Source: Candidatus Sphingomonas colombiensis
GTDB taxonomy: Bacteria > Pseudomonadota > Alphaproteobacteria > Sphingomonadales > Sphingomonadaceae
NCBI GenBank assembly: GCA_029202845.1
Contig: CP119315.1
Location: forward strand, 627,501-691,500
DNA length: 64,000 nucleotides
Reading direction: 5' to 3'
Each line of letters starts with the position of its first letter. Positions within the stretch are counted from its first letter, which is position 1. The notes beneath the pieces are model-generated. The model saw only the letters and a list, made by a program, of their open reading frames with translations, was not told the DNA's origin and made no database searches. Of the stretch, positions 49,779-58,693 are shown piece after piece. The translations under genes were made by a program, and so were the position numbers.

Positions 49779-50276
49779 GTGCCGACCACCAATCCCAAGC
49801 TGAAAACGCCAAGCGACCTCGCCCGCAACGAAACGCGGTCGGTGGCCGATGCGCTGAATTCGGCGCTCGCGGATTGCTTCGCGCTCTACCTCAAGACGAA
49901 GAACTTCCATTGGCACGTCTCCGGCCCGCATTTCCGCGACTATCACCTGCTGATGGACGATCAGGCGACGCAGATCCTCGGCGTGACCGATGCCATTGCC
50001 GAGCGCGTGCGCAAGACCGGCAACACCACGCTGCGCTCGATCGGCGATGTCGCACGCCATCAGACGATCAGCGACAACGACCAGCCGTTCGTCGGCCCGG
50101 AAGACATGCTGATCGAGCTGCGCGACGACAATCTGAAGCTCGTCGAAAGCTTTCGCACGGTGAAGGACGCCGCCGAGGAAGCCAAGGACAATGCCACCAG
50201 CGGCATCGTCGACGAATGGACCGATCAGGCCGAGGAGCGCGCCTGGTTTCTGTTCGAGGCCACCCGCAAGGGCTGA
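49779..50276 (+). CDS. dps: Dps family DNA-binding ferritin-like protein
   Basis: A protein of 165 residues if started at GTG 49779, which has an ideal TGGAGG site; an in-frame ATG at 49719 adds a lead without conservation. The Dps core is clear: KTKNFHWHVSGPHFRDYHLLMDD contains the ferroxidase-centre histidines, and the acidic residues follow in helix B. The lysine-containing N-terminus (PTTNPKLKT) may contact DNA. Expected dodecamer that stores iron and protects DNA from hydrogen peroxide. Regulation by OxyR or Fur was not visible upstream. Confidence 0.93.
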   Translation: MPTTNPKLKTPSDLARNETRSVADALNSALADCFALYLKTKNFHWHVSGPHFRDYHLLMDDQATQILGVTDAIAERVRKTGNTTLRSIGDVARHQTISDNDQPFVGPEDMLIELRDDNLKLVESFRTVKDAAEEAKDNATSGIVDEWTDQAEERAWFLFEATRKG

Positions 50277-50285
50277 GCCGAGACG

Positions 50286-50321
50286 GCGGCTGCCGGGGGA
50301 GCGCCCTCTCCCGACAGCCGC
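50286..50321. terminator. Bidirectional hairpin between dps and the copper module
   Basis: GCGGCTG (50286-50292) pairs with CAGCCGC (50315-50321), and an inner CGGG/CCCG helix continues the stem. It lies between the convergent stops at 50276 (dps) and 50328 (YcnI-like), so it can end both transcripts. Confidence 0.6.
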
Positions 50322-50327
50322 GCTGGC

Positions 50328-50855
50328 TCAATGCATATCGTGCGTCATTGGCGCGGCGCGCAGCAGCAGCATCGGCGCAGGCATCGCCGTCATATGCCAT
50401 TGCGCCGCGGATGCAGGCAGGTTGACCCAGTCGTTGCTGCCCGTCGCGCACCGCTGCACGGTGCGGAAATAGAGCGGCCCAGGCTCTGTCGGCAGCTTCA
50501 TCATCACCCCGAATTGATCGAACTGATCGGCCGGCAGATCGCCCGTCCAGGTGATTGCGGAAACTCGCTCGGCGATGAGCGCACCGCCCTCCCCCCTGAT
50601 CGGCACCTTCAGCGGCTGATGCTCGATCGCGAGCGTCCAGCCCGGCTTGGGCTGCGGCCGCGCGGAGACGATGGAATCGGGTATCTCGACCCGGATCGAG
50701 CGTGTCGGCGATGCGCCGCAGCCGTGGCTGACGCGCAGGAAGCCGGCGTAATAGCCGCCCGCCTGCGCTTCCGGCTCGGCGAAGACAATATGCGCGCCGG
50801 TCGCCGTGGCGCTGAGCGCGACGAACATAGCGGCGAGCGTTGGCACAAGGCGCAT
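50328..50855 (-). CDS. YcnI-like copper-binding protein (DUF1775)
   Basis: A 175-residue exported protein of the YcnI/DUF1775 family. The signal peptide MRLVPTLAAMFVALSATATGA is cleaved to leave an N-terminal histidine (HIVFAEPEAQAGGYYAGF), the monohistidine-brace residue for Cu(II) in B. subtilis YcnI. The family's disulfide and tryptophan elements follow (SHGCGASPTRSIRVEIP, then ITWTGDLP). A Met/His-rich tail (MTAMPAPMLLL then APMTHDMH) is suited to copper. Start ATG 50855 fits the signal peptide. Its gene follows the TonB receptor directly on the same strand. Confidence 0.88.
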   Translation of the reverse strand: MRLVPTLAAMFVALSATATGAHIVFAEPEAQAGGYYAGFLRVSHGCGASPTRSIRVEIPDSIVSARPQPKPGWTLAIEHQPLKVPIRGEGGALIAERVSAITWTGDLPADQFDQFGVMMKLPTEPGPLYFRTVQRCATGSNDWVNLPASAAQWHMTAMPAPMLLLRAAPMTHDMH

Positions 50856-50872
50856 GACGTTTCCTCCTCCGA

Positions 50873-52903
50873 TCAAAAGGCGAAGCGGACGCCGCCGAAT
50901 ACCGAGCGCCCCTCCCCCGGAAAGAACACCGCGCGGTTCACGCCGGGCTGGCGCGCATCGGTGATCGCGGCGAATTCGGCGGTGTAGTGCTTGTCGGTCA
51001 GGTTACGCGCATCAACGAACACCGTCGCCGCGCCGATCGCGAAGCCCCCGCTCACATTGAGCAGCGCATAAGCCGGAGCCTTCATCGTATTGGCGTAATC
51101 GGCCCATACCGACTTGATTCGCCAGTCGACGAAGGGCTCCACAAACACGCCGTGCGCGCCATCGTAACGCAGCGCGACGCGATATTGATGCTCGGGCGCC
51201 ACCGGCAGGCGATTGTTGCGATAGACCGGATCATCGACGAAGCGGAAATCGGACCAGGCATAGGTCTGGCGCAGGCGAATGCCCGGCGCGAACCGCCAGT
51301 CAAGGCTCGCCTCCACCCCCTGATGCCGCGTCCGCCCGGCGTTGAACACCGTCGCCGGCAGGTTCGCGGCGGGGAGGAAGCTCAGCAATTCCCCATCCAC
51401 CTCCGCGCGATAATAATCCACATCCCAACTGAAGGCCCCGGCACGGCCGCGCGTGCCGATCTCGGCCGTCCAGGCGCGCTGGGTGTCGAGCGGCACGAAC
51501 AACGATCCGCTGGTGTTGGTCTGCGTCAGTGCGCCGAAATGCGGCGGTTCGACCGAGCGGGTGTAATTGGCGTAGACCTGCGTTGCGCCATGTTCGAACA
51601 ACAGGCCGATGCGCGGCGCGAACCAGTCGTAGCTCGTCTCGTCGCGCTTATCGCCGAGCCGGTTGTGATAATCGCGCGTCGCGCGGCCCCATGATCCGCC
51701 CGCGACGACCGCGAGTTCGGGTAGCACGAACAGCCGCCCTTCCGCGAACACGTCCAACCCACTGGCGAGTTGCTGCGCGTCCCCGATGCGCGGGCCATCC
51801 TGCCCGGCAAAATTGAGATAGAGATCCTGCTCGGTGCCGCCCTGCCGATAATAAGCGCCGAAGAACAGATCGGCCTTGTGCCCCGCGATCTCGCCCGTCA
51901 CGTCGAAGCGGCCGAACAGCCCCTGCGTATTGGTTGCCTGATCGATCACGATCGAGATCGGGTGATGCAGATCGGTCTGCGTCGCATAGGCACCGCCCTC
52001 GAACACGACATTGTCGGACAGGCGCAGTCGCGTCTGGAGCGTGACGCGCTCGACCGTCTGATCGCGCGCCTGCTTGCGCGCGACGACGCCATCGCCGGCG
52101 TAGCGTGGGTTGTCCAGCGCGTCGGAAAGCGTCAGCGCGCCGGGAACCTGCTGCCGGATATCAGCGGCATAGCCGATCAGGCGGACTTCGTTATCTTCGT
52201 CGAAACTGTAGCCGAGATTGACCGTGCCGCGCGTGACATCGGACTTTTCCTGCTGGCGATAGCCGTCGGAACGGTAGCTGTTGACCGACGCATAATAATC
52301 GAACGCGCCGGCGCGGCCCGCCCCCGCCGCCTGCACCCGCCATGTTTCGAACGAACCACCCTCGGCGCGAAAGGTGAACGGGGTTTCGGCCGTCTTGCCA
52401 TTGGGGGTGACCAGATTCACCGCGCCGCCAAGCTGCGCGCCGCCGAAGCGCAGCGCGTTACCGCCCTTGTACACCTCGATGAAACGCGCGCCGAGCGGGT
52501 CAATCTTCTGGAAATCCGAAAAGCCGTCCGCATCGGCGAACGGAACGCCATCCTGCGCCAGCAACACGCCGCGCTGATGATAGCTCTGATCCAGCCCCGA
52601 ACCCCGGATCGACAGCCGCGATTCATCGCCATAGCGTTTGTTCGCCAGCACCCCCGGCACGTCGCGCAACAGATCGTAAAGCCCGGTGACGCTACGCTCC
52701 TGGTAGGTTTCGGCCGCGACCACCGCGACCGATCCCGGCGTCCGCGCCAGCCGCGCGCGCGCTTCCGCCACAACCGCCGGATCGTCCTGCTGCGGCTGGG
52801 CGGTGACGATGACATCGGGCTGCTTGCCTTCGCCATCGGCGGCGAATGCGGGCGTGGCAATGATGGTCGAGGCGAGCAGCGCCGCCTGAATGGTCCTGAA
52901 CAT
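50873..52903 (-). CDS. TonB-dependent outer-membrane receptor, probable copper receptor
   Basis: A 676-residue TonB-dependent receptor: signal peptide (MFRTIQAALLASTIIATPAFA), plug domain with LYDLLRDVPGVLANKRYGDESRLSIRGSG, and a 22-strand barrel ending in aromatic F (GGVRFAF). The start DVIVTAQPQQ is the TonB-box region. The substrate is inferred from context: it lies between DUF2946 and YcnI genes, both linked to copper, so it resembles copper receptors like OprC/NosA. An iron-siderophore substrate cannot be excluded. ATG 52903 precedes the signal peptide; the frame is open upstream. Confidence 0.88.
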   Translation of the reverse strand: MFRTIQAALLASTIIATPAFAADGEGKQPDVIVTAQPQQDDPAVVAEARARLARTPGSVAVVAAETYQERSVTGLYDLLRDVPGVLANKRYGDESRLSIRGSGLDQSYHQRGVLLAQDGVPFADADGFSDFQKIDPLGARFIEVYKGGNALRFGGAQLGGAVNLVTPNGKTAETPFTFRAEGGSFETWRVQAAGAGRAGAFDYYASVNSYRSDGYRQQEKSDVTRGTVNLGYSFDEDNEVRLIGYAADIRQQVPGALTLSDALDNPRYAGDGVVARKQARDQTVERVTLQTRLRLSDNVVFEGGAYATQTDLHHPISIVIDQATNTQGLFGRFDVTGEIAGHKADLFFGAYYRQGGTEQDLYLNFAGQDGPRIGDAQQLASGLDVFAEGRLFVLPELAVVAGGSWGRATRDYHNRLGDKRDETSYDWFAPRIGLLFEHGATQVYANYTRSVEPPHFGALTQTNTSGSLFVPLDTQRAWTAEIGTRGRAGAFSWDVDYYRAEVDGELLSFLPAANLPATVFNAGRTRHQGVEASLDWRFAPGIRLRQTYAWSDFRFVDDPVYRNNRLPVAPEHQYRVALRYDGAHGVFVEPFVDWRIKSVWADYANTMKAPAYALLNVSGGFAIGAATVFVDARNLTDKHYTAEFAAITDARQPGVNRAVFFPGEGRSVFGGVRFAF

Positions 52904-52999
52904 GGAAATCCCCTGTGCGGCGCGCATCGCTGGCGCGCCGGATATGTCGCTGGTGATCGGGCGGGCGCGCGCGGCATCGGCCACGCGTAACCCGTCAGG

Positions 53000-53404
53000 T
53001 CAGGCGATCAGGGGTGGTCCGCGCAAGGGTGGGCGCAGCCGGCCGGGCGCACGCGGCGGCAGCGTCTCGGCGAGCAGCAGCGCGATCGCGAGGATGAACA
53101 GCAGCGCCTGCGCGAGCTGAATCGGGTCCGCCCCGCCGATCAGCGGCAGCGCGAGATCCGCAAAGGCGCACGGGCTCTTCGCCTGATCGCCCTCATCGCC
53201 GGCATGCCCAGCCTGCTCCAGCCCGGGGATGCTCATCGCCATCGTCGTCGGCCCATAGCCGCTACAGATCGCGATCACGACGCGGCCATTGTCGAGCGTC
53301 GGCATGAAGCCGGCGGGCACCAGCACGCGCACCAACAGCGCCGCCGCGAGGATCAGCGCGGCGAGCACGGGAGAAGTGCGCAGGAGGCGACGTAGCGCTG
53401 CCAT
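53000..53404 (-). CDS. DUF2946 family membrane protein
   Basis: A 134-residue protein of the DUF2946 family: an N-terminal membrane helix (LAALILAAALLVRVLVPAGFMP), the conserved ICSGYGPTTMAM segment, a cysteine-containing CAFADLALPL, and a C-terminal hydrophobic helix. The methionine and histidine content of the loop (TMAMSIPGLEQAGHAGDEG) is suited to metal binding. The family is found next to copper transport genes and TonB receptors. First gene of the leftward copper-type module. Confidence 0.85.
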   Translation of the reverse strand: MAALRRLLRTSPVLAALILAAALLVRVLVPAGFMPTLDNGRVVIAICSGYGPTTMAMSIPGLEQAGHAGDEGDQAKSPCAFADLALPLIGGADPIQLAQALLFILAIALLLAETLPPRAPGRLRPPLRGPPLIA

Positions 53405-53716
53405 GAGGAGCGGTTAGCCGGGTGGACGCCGGCTGTCATGCGCGATTTACGCCACCAGCATTCCGTCCGTCACTTGCGGCTTCGCGCCGGAAGCCACAGC
53501 ATCTCAGACGTTTTCTCGACGTCAGCTTCCAGCGCGTCCCGCTGGTCGCATTGCGGATCGGCGACAGCATCGCCGGAATAATTCTGACCTCGGCGGAGAT
53601 CGCGATTTGATCGGATCCGGCGCGCTGGACTCGCCGGATCACGACGGCGCGCCCACAGAGGCACCGAGCGGGGAAAGCAATCTCTCTCCCCGCTCGGTCA
53701 CCCCGTGACCAAGGGT
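53405..53716. other. 312-bp intergenic region with two hairpins
   Basis: It lies between the leftward gdhB end and the leftward DUF2946 start. Two inverted repeats are present: GATCCGGCG/CGCCGGATC (53614-53622 with 53632-53640, 9-nt loop) and a stronger 12-bp one (53663-53698, annotated as terminator). The DUF2946 promoter should be in the right part near 53405-53500, but no clear boxes or copper-responsive operator were seen. Short ORFs here have no protein character. Confidence 0.55.
53663..53698 (-). terminator. Stem-loop downstream of gdhB
   Basis: ACCGAGCGGGGA (53663-53674) pairs perfectly with TCCCCGCTCGGT (53687-53698) over a 12-nt loop, 18 bp past the gdhB stop. The T-tract after it on the minus strand is weak. 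Confidence 0.65.
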
Positions 53717-56700
53717 TTACCGCCCGAGCAGCACGCGCGCCTGTCCGGCGATCTGCGCCAGCATCGCGGCGTTGGGAGCCGGCGCGTGGCGCGCACGATC
53801 GACCAACGCCTTGAACTGCACGACGCGCGGGCCGTTCGCCGCGAGCCATTCCTCGACCAGCTTGCCCGGATCGCTCTTGCCCGCGCGCCCAAGGAAATCG
53901 AGCCGCAGCTGCTGGAAATCGCGCGCCAGGCCCGCGATCAGCAACCGCTCCCACGGATCGCTGGAGGTGATGCGCGCAGCATTGGTCTGCGCCCAATCCA
54001 GCCCCAGCGCCTGCCCCAGCCGGGTGAAAGCGCGCGTGACCTTGATCTCATCAAGCCCCAGCCGCTCGCTGAGATCGGCAAGGCCGACCGCACCGTCCAG
54101 CTCGAACAGCCGCACGACCTTGGCGATCAGCGCCTCCGGCGCGCCGGCCGCTTGCAGCGAGTTGGCGATCCGCCCGCTATGCGCACGCGCTTCGTCCAGC
54201 AACAGGTCGCCCGTTTGCGCATCGAGATGCGCAACGCCCTTGCCGATCCGCTTGAGCACCGCTTCGGGCGCGGTGCCCGGCGCGGAGACGCGCAACAGGT
54301 CTGCGATCTGGGACCGGGTTGCCGCCGCCACTTCGTCGAACAAGGCGATGCGCGCCGCTTCCGGCATCGCGCCCGTCTCGATCTCGCGCCACAAGGTCGG
54401 CAGATCGAGCAGCCGTTCCACCACCACGAACATCGCCGCGATATCGGAAAGCGCCGCGCCCTCCTCCTCGGCCAGCTCGAACGGATGGAGCACGCCGATG
54501 CGGTTGATCATCCGGTTGGCGAGCTTGGTCGCGACGATCTCGCCACGCAGCCGGTGCTCGTCGATCGCCTTGCCGAACTTCTCCTGCATCGCCTTCGGGA
54601 AAGCGGCGTGGAGATCGGGCTTCAGCGCCGCATCGGTGGCAAGTGGGGCATGCTCGATCGCATCCTGCAACGCGAGCTTCGCGGTGGCGAGCAGCACGGC
54701 CAGCTCCGGCCGGGTGAGCCCGCGCCCTTCGATGCCGCGCCGCAGCAGTTCGTCATTGGCGGCCAGCCCCTCGACCTTGCGATCGAGCCGCCCGGCATCC
54801 TCGAACATCTCGATCACGCGGACATAGCTCGGCAGCCCACGCGCACCATCGACCTCGGCGATCGACAGCGCGAGCGTCTGGAGGCGGTTATCCTCCAGCA
54901 CGAGATGCGCGACATCATCGGTCATCGCGACGAGCAGTTCGTTGCGATCCTCGAACGCGAGACGCTTCTCGATCATCTCGCGATTGAGCGCGATCTTGAT
55001 GTTCACCTCGTTATCCGAACAATCGACGCCCGCCGAATTGTCGATGAAGTCGGTGTTGATACGCCCGCCGCGCGAGGCGAAGGCGATGCGCGCCGCCTGC
55101 GTCACGCCGAGATTGGCGCCCTCACCCACCGCGACCGCGCGAAGATCCTCCGCATCGACGCGCAGGCGATCGTTCGCCGGATCGCCGACGGTGGCATTAT
55201 TCTCGCCCGCCGCCTTCAGATAGGTGCCGATGCCGCCGAACCAGATCAGATCGACCGGGCTTTTCAGGATCGCGGAAATGAGCGCCGTCGGCTCCATCTC
55301 GTCCGCCGCGATATCGAGCGCGGCCTTCACCTCCGGCGTCAGCTTGATCGATTTGGCACCGCGCGAGAACACGCCGCCGCCCTTGGAGATCAACGCCTTG
55401 TCGTAATCGTCCCAGCTCGAACGCGGCAGCGCGAACAACCGAGCGCGCTCGTTCCAGCTCGTCGCGGGATCGGGCTCCGGATCGAGGAAGATGTGGCGGT
55501 GATCGAAGGCCGCGATGACCTTCAGCGTCTTGCTGAGCAACATCCCGTTGCCGAACACGTCGCCCGACATGTCACCGCAACCGACGACACGGATCGACTC
55601 GCTCTGCACGTCCACGCCGCGTTCCGCGAAGTGGCGCTGCACCGACACCCAGGCGCCGCGCGCGGTGATGCCCATCGCCTTATGGTCATAACCCTGCGAC
55701 CCGCCCGAGGCGAAAGCATCGCCCAGCCAGAATTTGTGTTCCAGCGCGATCGCATTGGCGACATCGCTGAACGTCGCAGTGCCCTTGTCGGCCGCAACGA
55801 CGAAATAGGGATCGTCGGCATCGTGGATCACCACCCCCTTCGGATGCACGATCTTGCCCGCGACGATATTGTCGGTGATCGACAAAAGCGTGCGAATGAA
55901 GATGCGGTAGCTCTCCGTCCCCTCCGCCAGCCATGCGTCGCGATCGACCGCCGGGTTGGGAAGCTGCTTCGCATAGAAGCCGCCCTTCGCGCCGCTCGGC
56001 ACGATCACCGCGTTCTTCACGCGCTGCGCCTTCATCAGCCCGAGGATCTCGGTGCGGAAATCGTCACGCCGATCGGACCAGCGCAGCCCGCCACGCGCGA
56101 CCGGGCTGGCGCGCAGGTGGATGCCCTCGATACGCGGCGAATAGACCCACACTTCACGCCAAGGAAGCGGCGCCGGAAGGCCGGGAATGCGCGAACTGTC
56201 GAGCTTAAACGCCAGCGCCTCGCGGCCCGCATCGGTGAAGGCGTTGGTGCGCAAGGTCGCACCGATCACCGCGCGATAGGCGCGCAGGATGCGATCGTCG
56301 TCGATCGCCACCACCGCCTCCAGCCCGGCCTCGATCGCCGCCTCGACCGCCGCCTCATCGCCCTTCGCGCCCGGCTGATGGCTGAGCGCGAAACGATCGA
56401 TCAGCGCGCGCGTCACCTGCGGCGCGCGCGCCAGCGCATCGACCACGGTGGTGAGGCCATAGCTTACGCCCGCCTGCCGCATGTAGCGGAACCACGCGCG
56501 CAGCAGCACCACCGCATCCGGCGCGAGGCCGACATCGAGGATCAGGCGGTTGAACTCGTCATTCTCCGCCTCGCCCTTCAGCACCGCCGCAACGGCACCT
56601 TCCAGCACGGCCTTCGTCACCGCATCGTCGGCGTCTTTCGCCTCCAGCGTGAAATCATGGACGTAGCTGTCGGCTTCCTCGCGCAGCCGCGTCGGCCATT

Positions 56701-58342
56701 CGCCGATCACGCGGAAACCGAAATTCTCCAGCACGGGCACCGCATCGGACAAGGCCAATGCGCCATTGGTCTTGTAGATTTTCAGCCGGCGCTCGCTCGC
56801 GACGGTCGCGGGATAGAGATTGACCTGGCGATCGTCGGCGCCTTCCAGCTCCGCGAGCCGGACGATATCCTCGGCTGCATCCTCCGGCGTGCTGACCGTG
56901 CGGTAGCTCATCGGGAAAGCCGCCGCCCAGCGCAGCCCCAGCCGCGCGGCGCGTTGCGAGGGCACATGATCGGCCAGCGCGACCTCCACATCGCGCACCC
57001 AGCCGCGCACCATCTTTTCGAGCTGCGCATCGAGCGCATCCTCGTCCGGCAAGCCGCTCGCGCCACGCAGATCGACAGTATAGCGGATCAGCGCGGTGTT
57101 GCCGTCCTCCATCGCCACCGTCCAGTTGAGGATCGCGCCGCCGGCGGCATCGGCGATCATCTCGCCGATCGCGAGGCGACGCGCGGTGGTCAGTTCGTCA
57201 CGCGGCAGCCATACGAAGCCGAACATCTGCCGCCCGAGCGGCGAGCGCACCAGCACCAGCTTTGGACGCGGGCGATCGGCGATGCTCATCGCGATGAGCG
57301 CCAGCCGCTCCAGCGATTCAGGATCGAACGCGATCACCAGGTCGTGCGGCAGCGCGCCCATCGCGTGCGCCAGCGCCTTGCCCGTGTGGCCGGCGGGATC
57401 GAAACCGAACTTCGCTTCCATCTCGGCGAGCCGCTGACGCAACACCGGCACCGCGCGCGGCGGCGCGGTGAGCGCGGCGCTGGTCCACAAGCCCGCATGG
57501 ATCGACAGGCCGGCATATTTGCCGCCCTCGATAATCGGCACGATGATCAGGTCGATCGGCACACGGCGATGAACCGGCGAGATCAGCGTGGATTTGAGCA
57601 TCAGCGGCGCTTCAGCGCCCTTCGCGAACCACTCGAGCGCCAGTTCCAGCGAACGATCGGCGAGCAGCGGCACCTTGTGACGATTGCGCGCGATGCCCAG
57701 CGCATCGCCGGATGCGCGCCCGTCGGCATACCAGCGCATATGCCCGATCAGCGTGAAATGCCGATCGAGGAACCAGCGCATCAACGTCGCGCCCTCGCTC
57801 GATCCGCCGGTATCCTCGATCGCACCCGCGTCGGCGGCCAGCGTCGCCTGCATCGCGCGCCAATCCGAAACCGCCGCGCGCACATCGGCCAGCGCGCCTT
57901 CGAGATCGGATACCAGATCGCGCCGTTCGCGCGCGTCGGCACGCTGCATCTCGATGTAGATCATCGATTCACGCGTGCCTTCGGCATCCGACACGCCCTT
58001 GATCACACCATCGGCGCCACGCGTTACCGCGATCACCGGATGGATGATGCGATCGATCGCGATATCGTGCGCGCCGATCGCAGCCGCGATCGAATCGACC
58101 AGAAACGGCATGTCATCATTGACGATCGCCAGCCGCTGACGTCGCGCGCCGGCATCGCCCGGAAGCTGCTCGAGCGCGATCGCCACCGTTCCGGGCGGGC
58201 GCCGCTCGGCGGTCGCGGCAAGGAAGGCGGCGGCCTCAGCTTGTTCGGCCGGACCGAAGCCCTGGAGCTCCCCCGGAAGTGCGCGGTTGGTGAGACGGGT
58301 GGCAAGCGCTTCCGAAAGCGCCTTGAGCGATGACCTTGTCAT
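53717..58342 (-). CDS. gdhB: NAD-specific glutamate dehydrogenase, large (180 kDa) type
   Basis: A 1541-residue enzyme of the large NAD-GDH class (as in Pseudomonas GdhB and Streptomyces clavuligerus), deaminating glutamate to 2-oxoglutarate for catabolism. The N-terminal ~700 residues carry the ACT-like regulatory segments (e.g. LVDSIAAAIGAHDIAIDRIIHPVIAVTRG). The catalytic core is central: GLRWSDRRDDFRTEILGLM, the lysine loop NAVIVPSGAKGGFYAKQLP, DPYFVVAADKGTATFSDVANAIA, and the Rossmann part with VVGCGDMSGDVFGNGML. A C-terminal helical extension completes the chain. No frameshift. Start ATG 58342. Regulation through amino acid binding to the N-terminal region is known in the family. Confidence 0.95.
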   Translation of the reverse strand: MTRSSLKALSEALATRLTNRALPGELQGFGPAEQAEAAAFLAATAERRPPGTVAIALEQLPGDAGARRQRLAIVNDDMPFLVDSIAAAIGAHDIAIDRIIHPVIAVTRGADGVIKGVSDAEGTRESMIYIEMQRADARERRDLVSDLEGALADVRAAVSDWRAMQATLAADAGAIEDTGGSSEGATLMRWFLDRHFTLIGHMRWYADGRASGDALGIARNRHKVPLLADRSLELALEWFAKGAEAPLMLKSTLISPVHRRVPIDLIIVPIIEGGKYAGLSIHAGLWTSAALTAPPRAVPVLRQRLAEMEAKFGFDPAGHTGKALAHAMGALPHDLVIAFDPESLERLALIAMSIADRPRPKLVLVRSPLGRQMFGFVWLPRDELTTARRLAIGEMIADAAGGAILNWTVAMEDGNTALIRYTVDLRGASGLPDEDALDAQLEKMVRGWVRDVEVALADHVPSQRAARLGLRWAAAFPMSYRTVSTPEDAAEDIVRLAELEGADDRQVNLYPATVASERRLKIYKTNGALALSDAVPVLENFGFRVIGEWPTRLREEADSYVHDFTLEAKDADDAVTKAVLEGAVAAVLKGEAENDEFNRLILDVGLAPDAVVLLRAWFRYMRQAGVSYGLTTVVDALARAPQVTRALIDRFALSHQPGAKGDEAAVEAAIEAGLEAVVAIDDDRILRAYRAVIGATLRTNAFTDAGREALAFKLDSSRIPGLPAPLPWREVWVYSPRIEGIHLRASPVARGGLRWSDRRDDFRTEILGLMKAQRVKNAVIVPSGAKGGFYAKQLPNPAVDRDAWLAEGTESYRIFIRTLLSITDNIVAGKIVHPKGVVIHDADDPYFVVAADKGTATFSDVANAIALEHKFWLGDAFASGGSQGYDHKAMGITARGAWVSVQRHFAERGVDVQSESIRVVGCGDMSGDVFGNGMLLSKTLKVIAAFDHRHIFLDPEPDPATSWNERARLFALPRSSWDDYDKALISKGGGVFSRGAKSIKLTPEVKAALDIAADEMEPTALISAILKSPVDLIWFGGIGTYLKAAGENNATVGDPANDRLRVDAEDLRAVAVGEGANLGVTQAARIAFASRGGRINTDFIDNSAGVDCSDNEVNIKIALNREMIEKRLAFEDRNELLVAMTDDVAHLVLEDNRLQTLALSIAEVDGARGLPSYVRVIEMFEDAGRLDRKVEGLAANDELLRRGIEGRGLTRPELAVLLATAKLALQDAIEHAPLATDAALKPDLHAAFPKAMQEKFGKAIDEHRLRGEIVATKLANRMINRIGVLHPFELAEEEGAALSDIAAMFVVVERLLDLPTLWREIETGAMPEAARIALFDEVAAATRSQIADLLRVSAPGTAPEAVLKRIGKGVAHLDAQTGDLLLDEARAHSGRIANSLQAAGAPEALIAKVVRLFELDGAVGLADLSERLGLDEIKVTRAFTRLGQALGLDWAQTNAARITSSDPWERLLIAGLARDFQQLRLDFLGRAGKSDPGKLVEEWLAANGPRVVQFKALVDRARHAPAPNAAMLAQIAGQARVLLGR

Positions 58343-58693
58343 GGGGCGGAGGTATGCGCCCACCCGCCGCGCCGCTCAAGACTTGTGGCAAATGCAACAA
58401 TTTGCGATGCTGGGGAGCCGGGCTCCATGCGGTTCCGGCGCGATAAGCCCGCGCGAGAATGTCGTTTTTTATCGCGCCGATGATCGCGGCAATTTTCGGA
58501 CGGTAAAGCGATCGCGACAGCATCGATCGTGCGCGAGAACAGTCGCCCGGGCAACTCCGCAACCCGCGGCATCGGGCTGACGTTTACGGCGTCGCACCGC
58601 CCCGCATCGCACCAGCTGTGGCACGATTGCACCGCTATCGAAAAATGCGCCCGATCGTGTGGCGAAGCCGCCCGCAGCCGACTCCGCCCCGGC
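58343..58693. other. 351-bp intergenic region upstream of gdhB
   Basis: It holds the gdhB control region and the 3' side of the PAS_5 gene, which also runs leftward. The notable element is the inverted repeat at 58436-58479 (recorded separately). No clear promoter boxes or protein-coding ORF were found. Confidence 0.55.
58436..58479. repeat. 11-bp inverted repeat upstream of gdhB
   Basis: CGGCGCGATAA (58436-58446) and TTATCGCGCCG (58469-58479) are perfect complements, separated by 22 bp ending in CGTTTT. It lies about 95 bp ahead of the gdhB ATG. It could be a dyad operator, a leader hairpin or the terminator of an upstream transcript. Confidence 0.6.

Noticed and set aside
53422..53610. A 62-codon plus-strand ORF between DUF2946 and gdhB
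   Set aside because: Its second half has a mildly hydrophobic stretch, but there is no ribosome binding site and no recognisable family, and the region holds hairpins typical of intergenic DNA.
53705..58333. A 1542-codon open frame on the plus strand opposite gdhB
   Set aside because: It is the antisense shadow of a GC-rich gene; the translation is dominated by Arg, His, Gln and Asp without domains, while the minus strand encodes a complete glutamate dehydrogenase.
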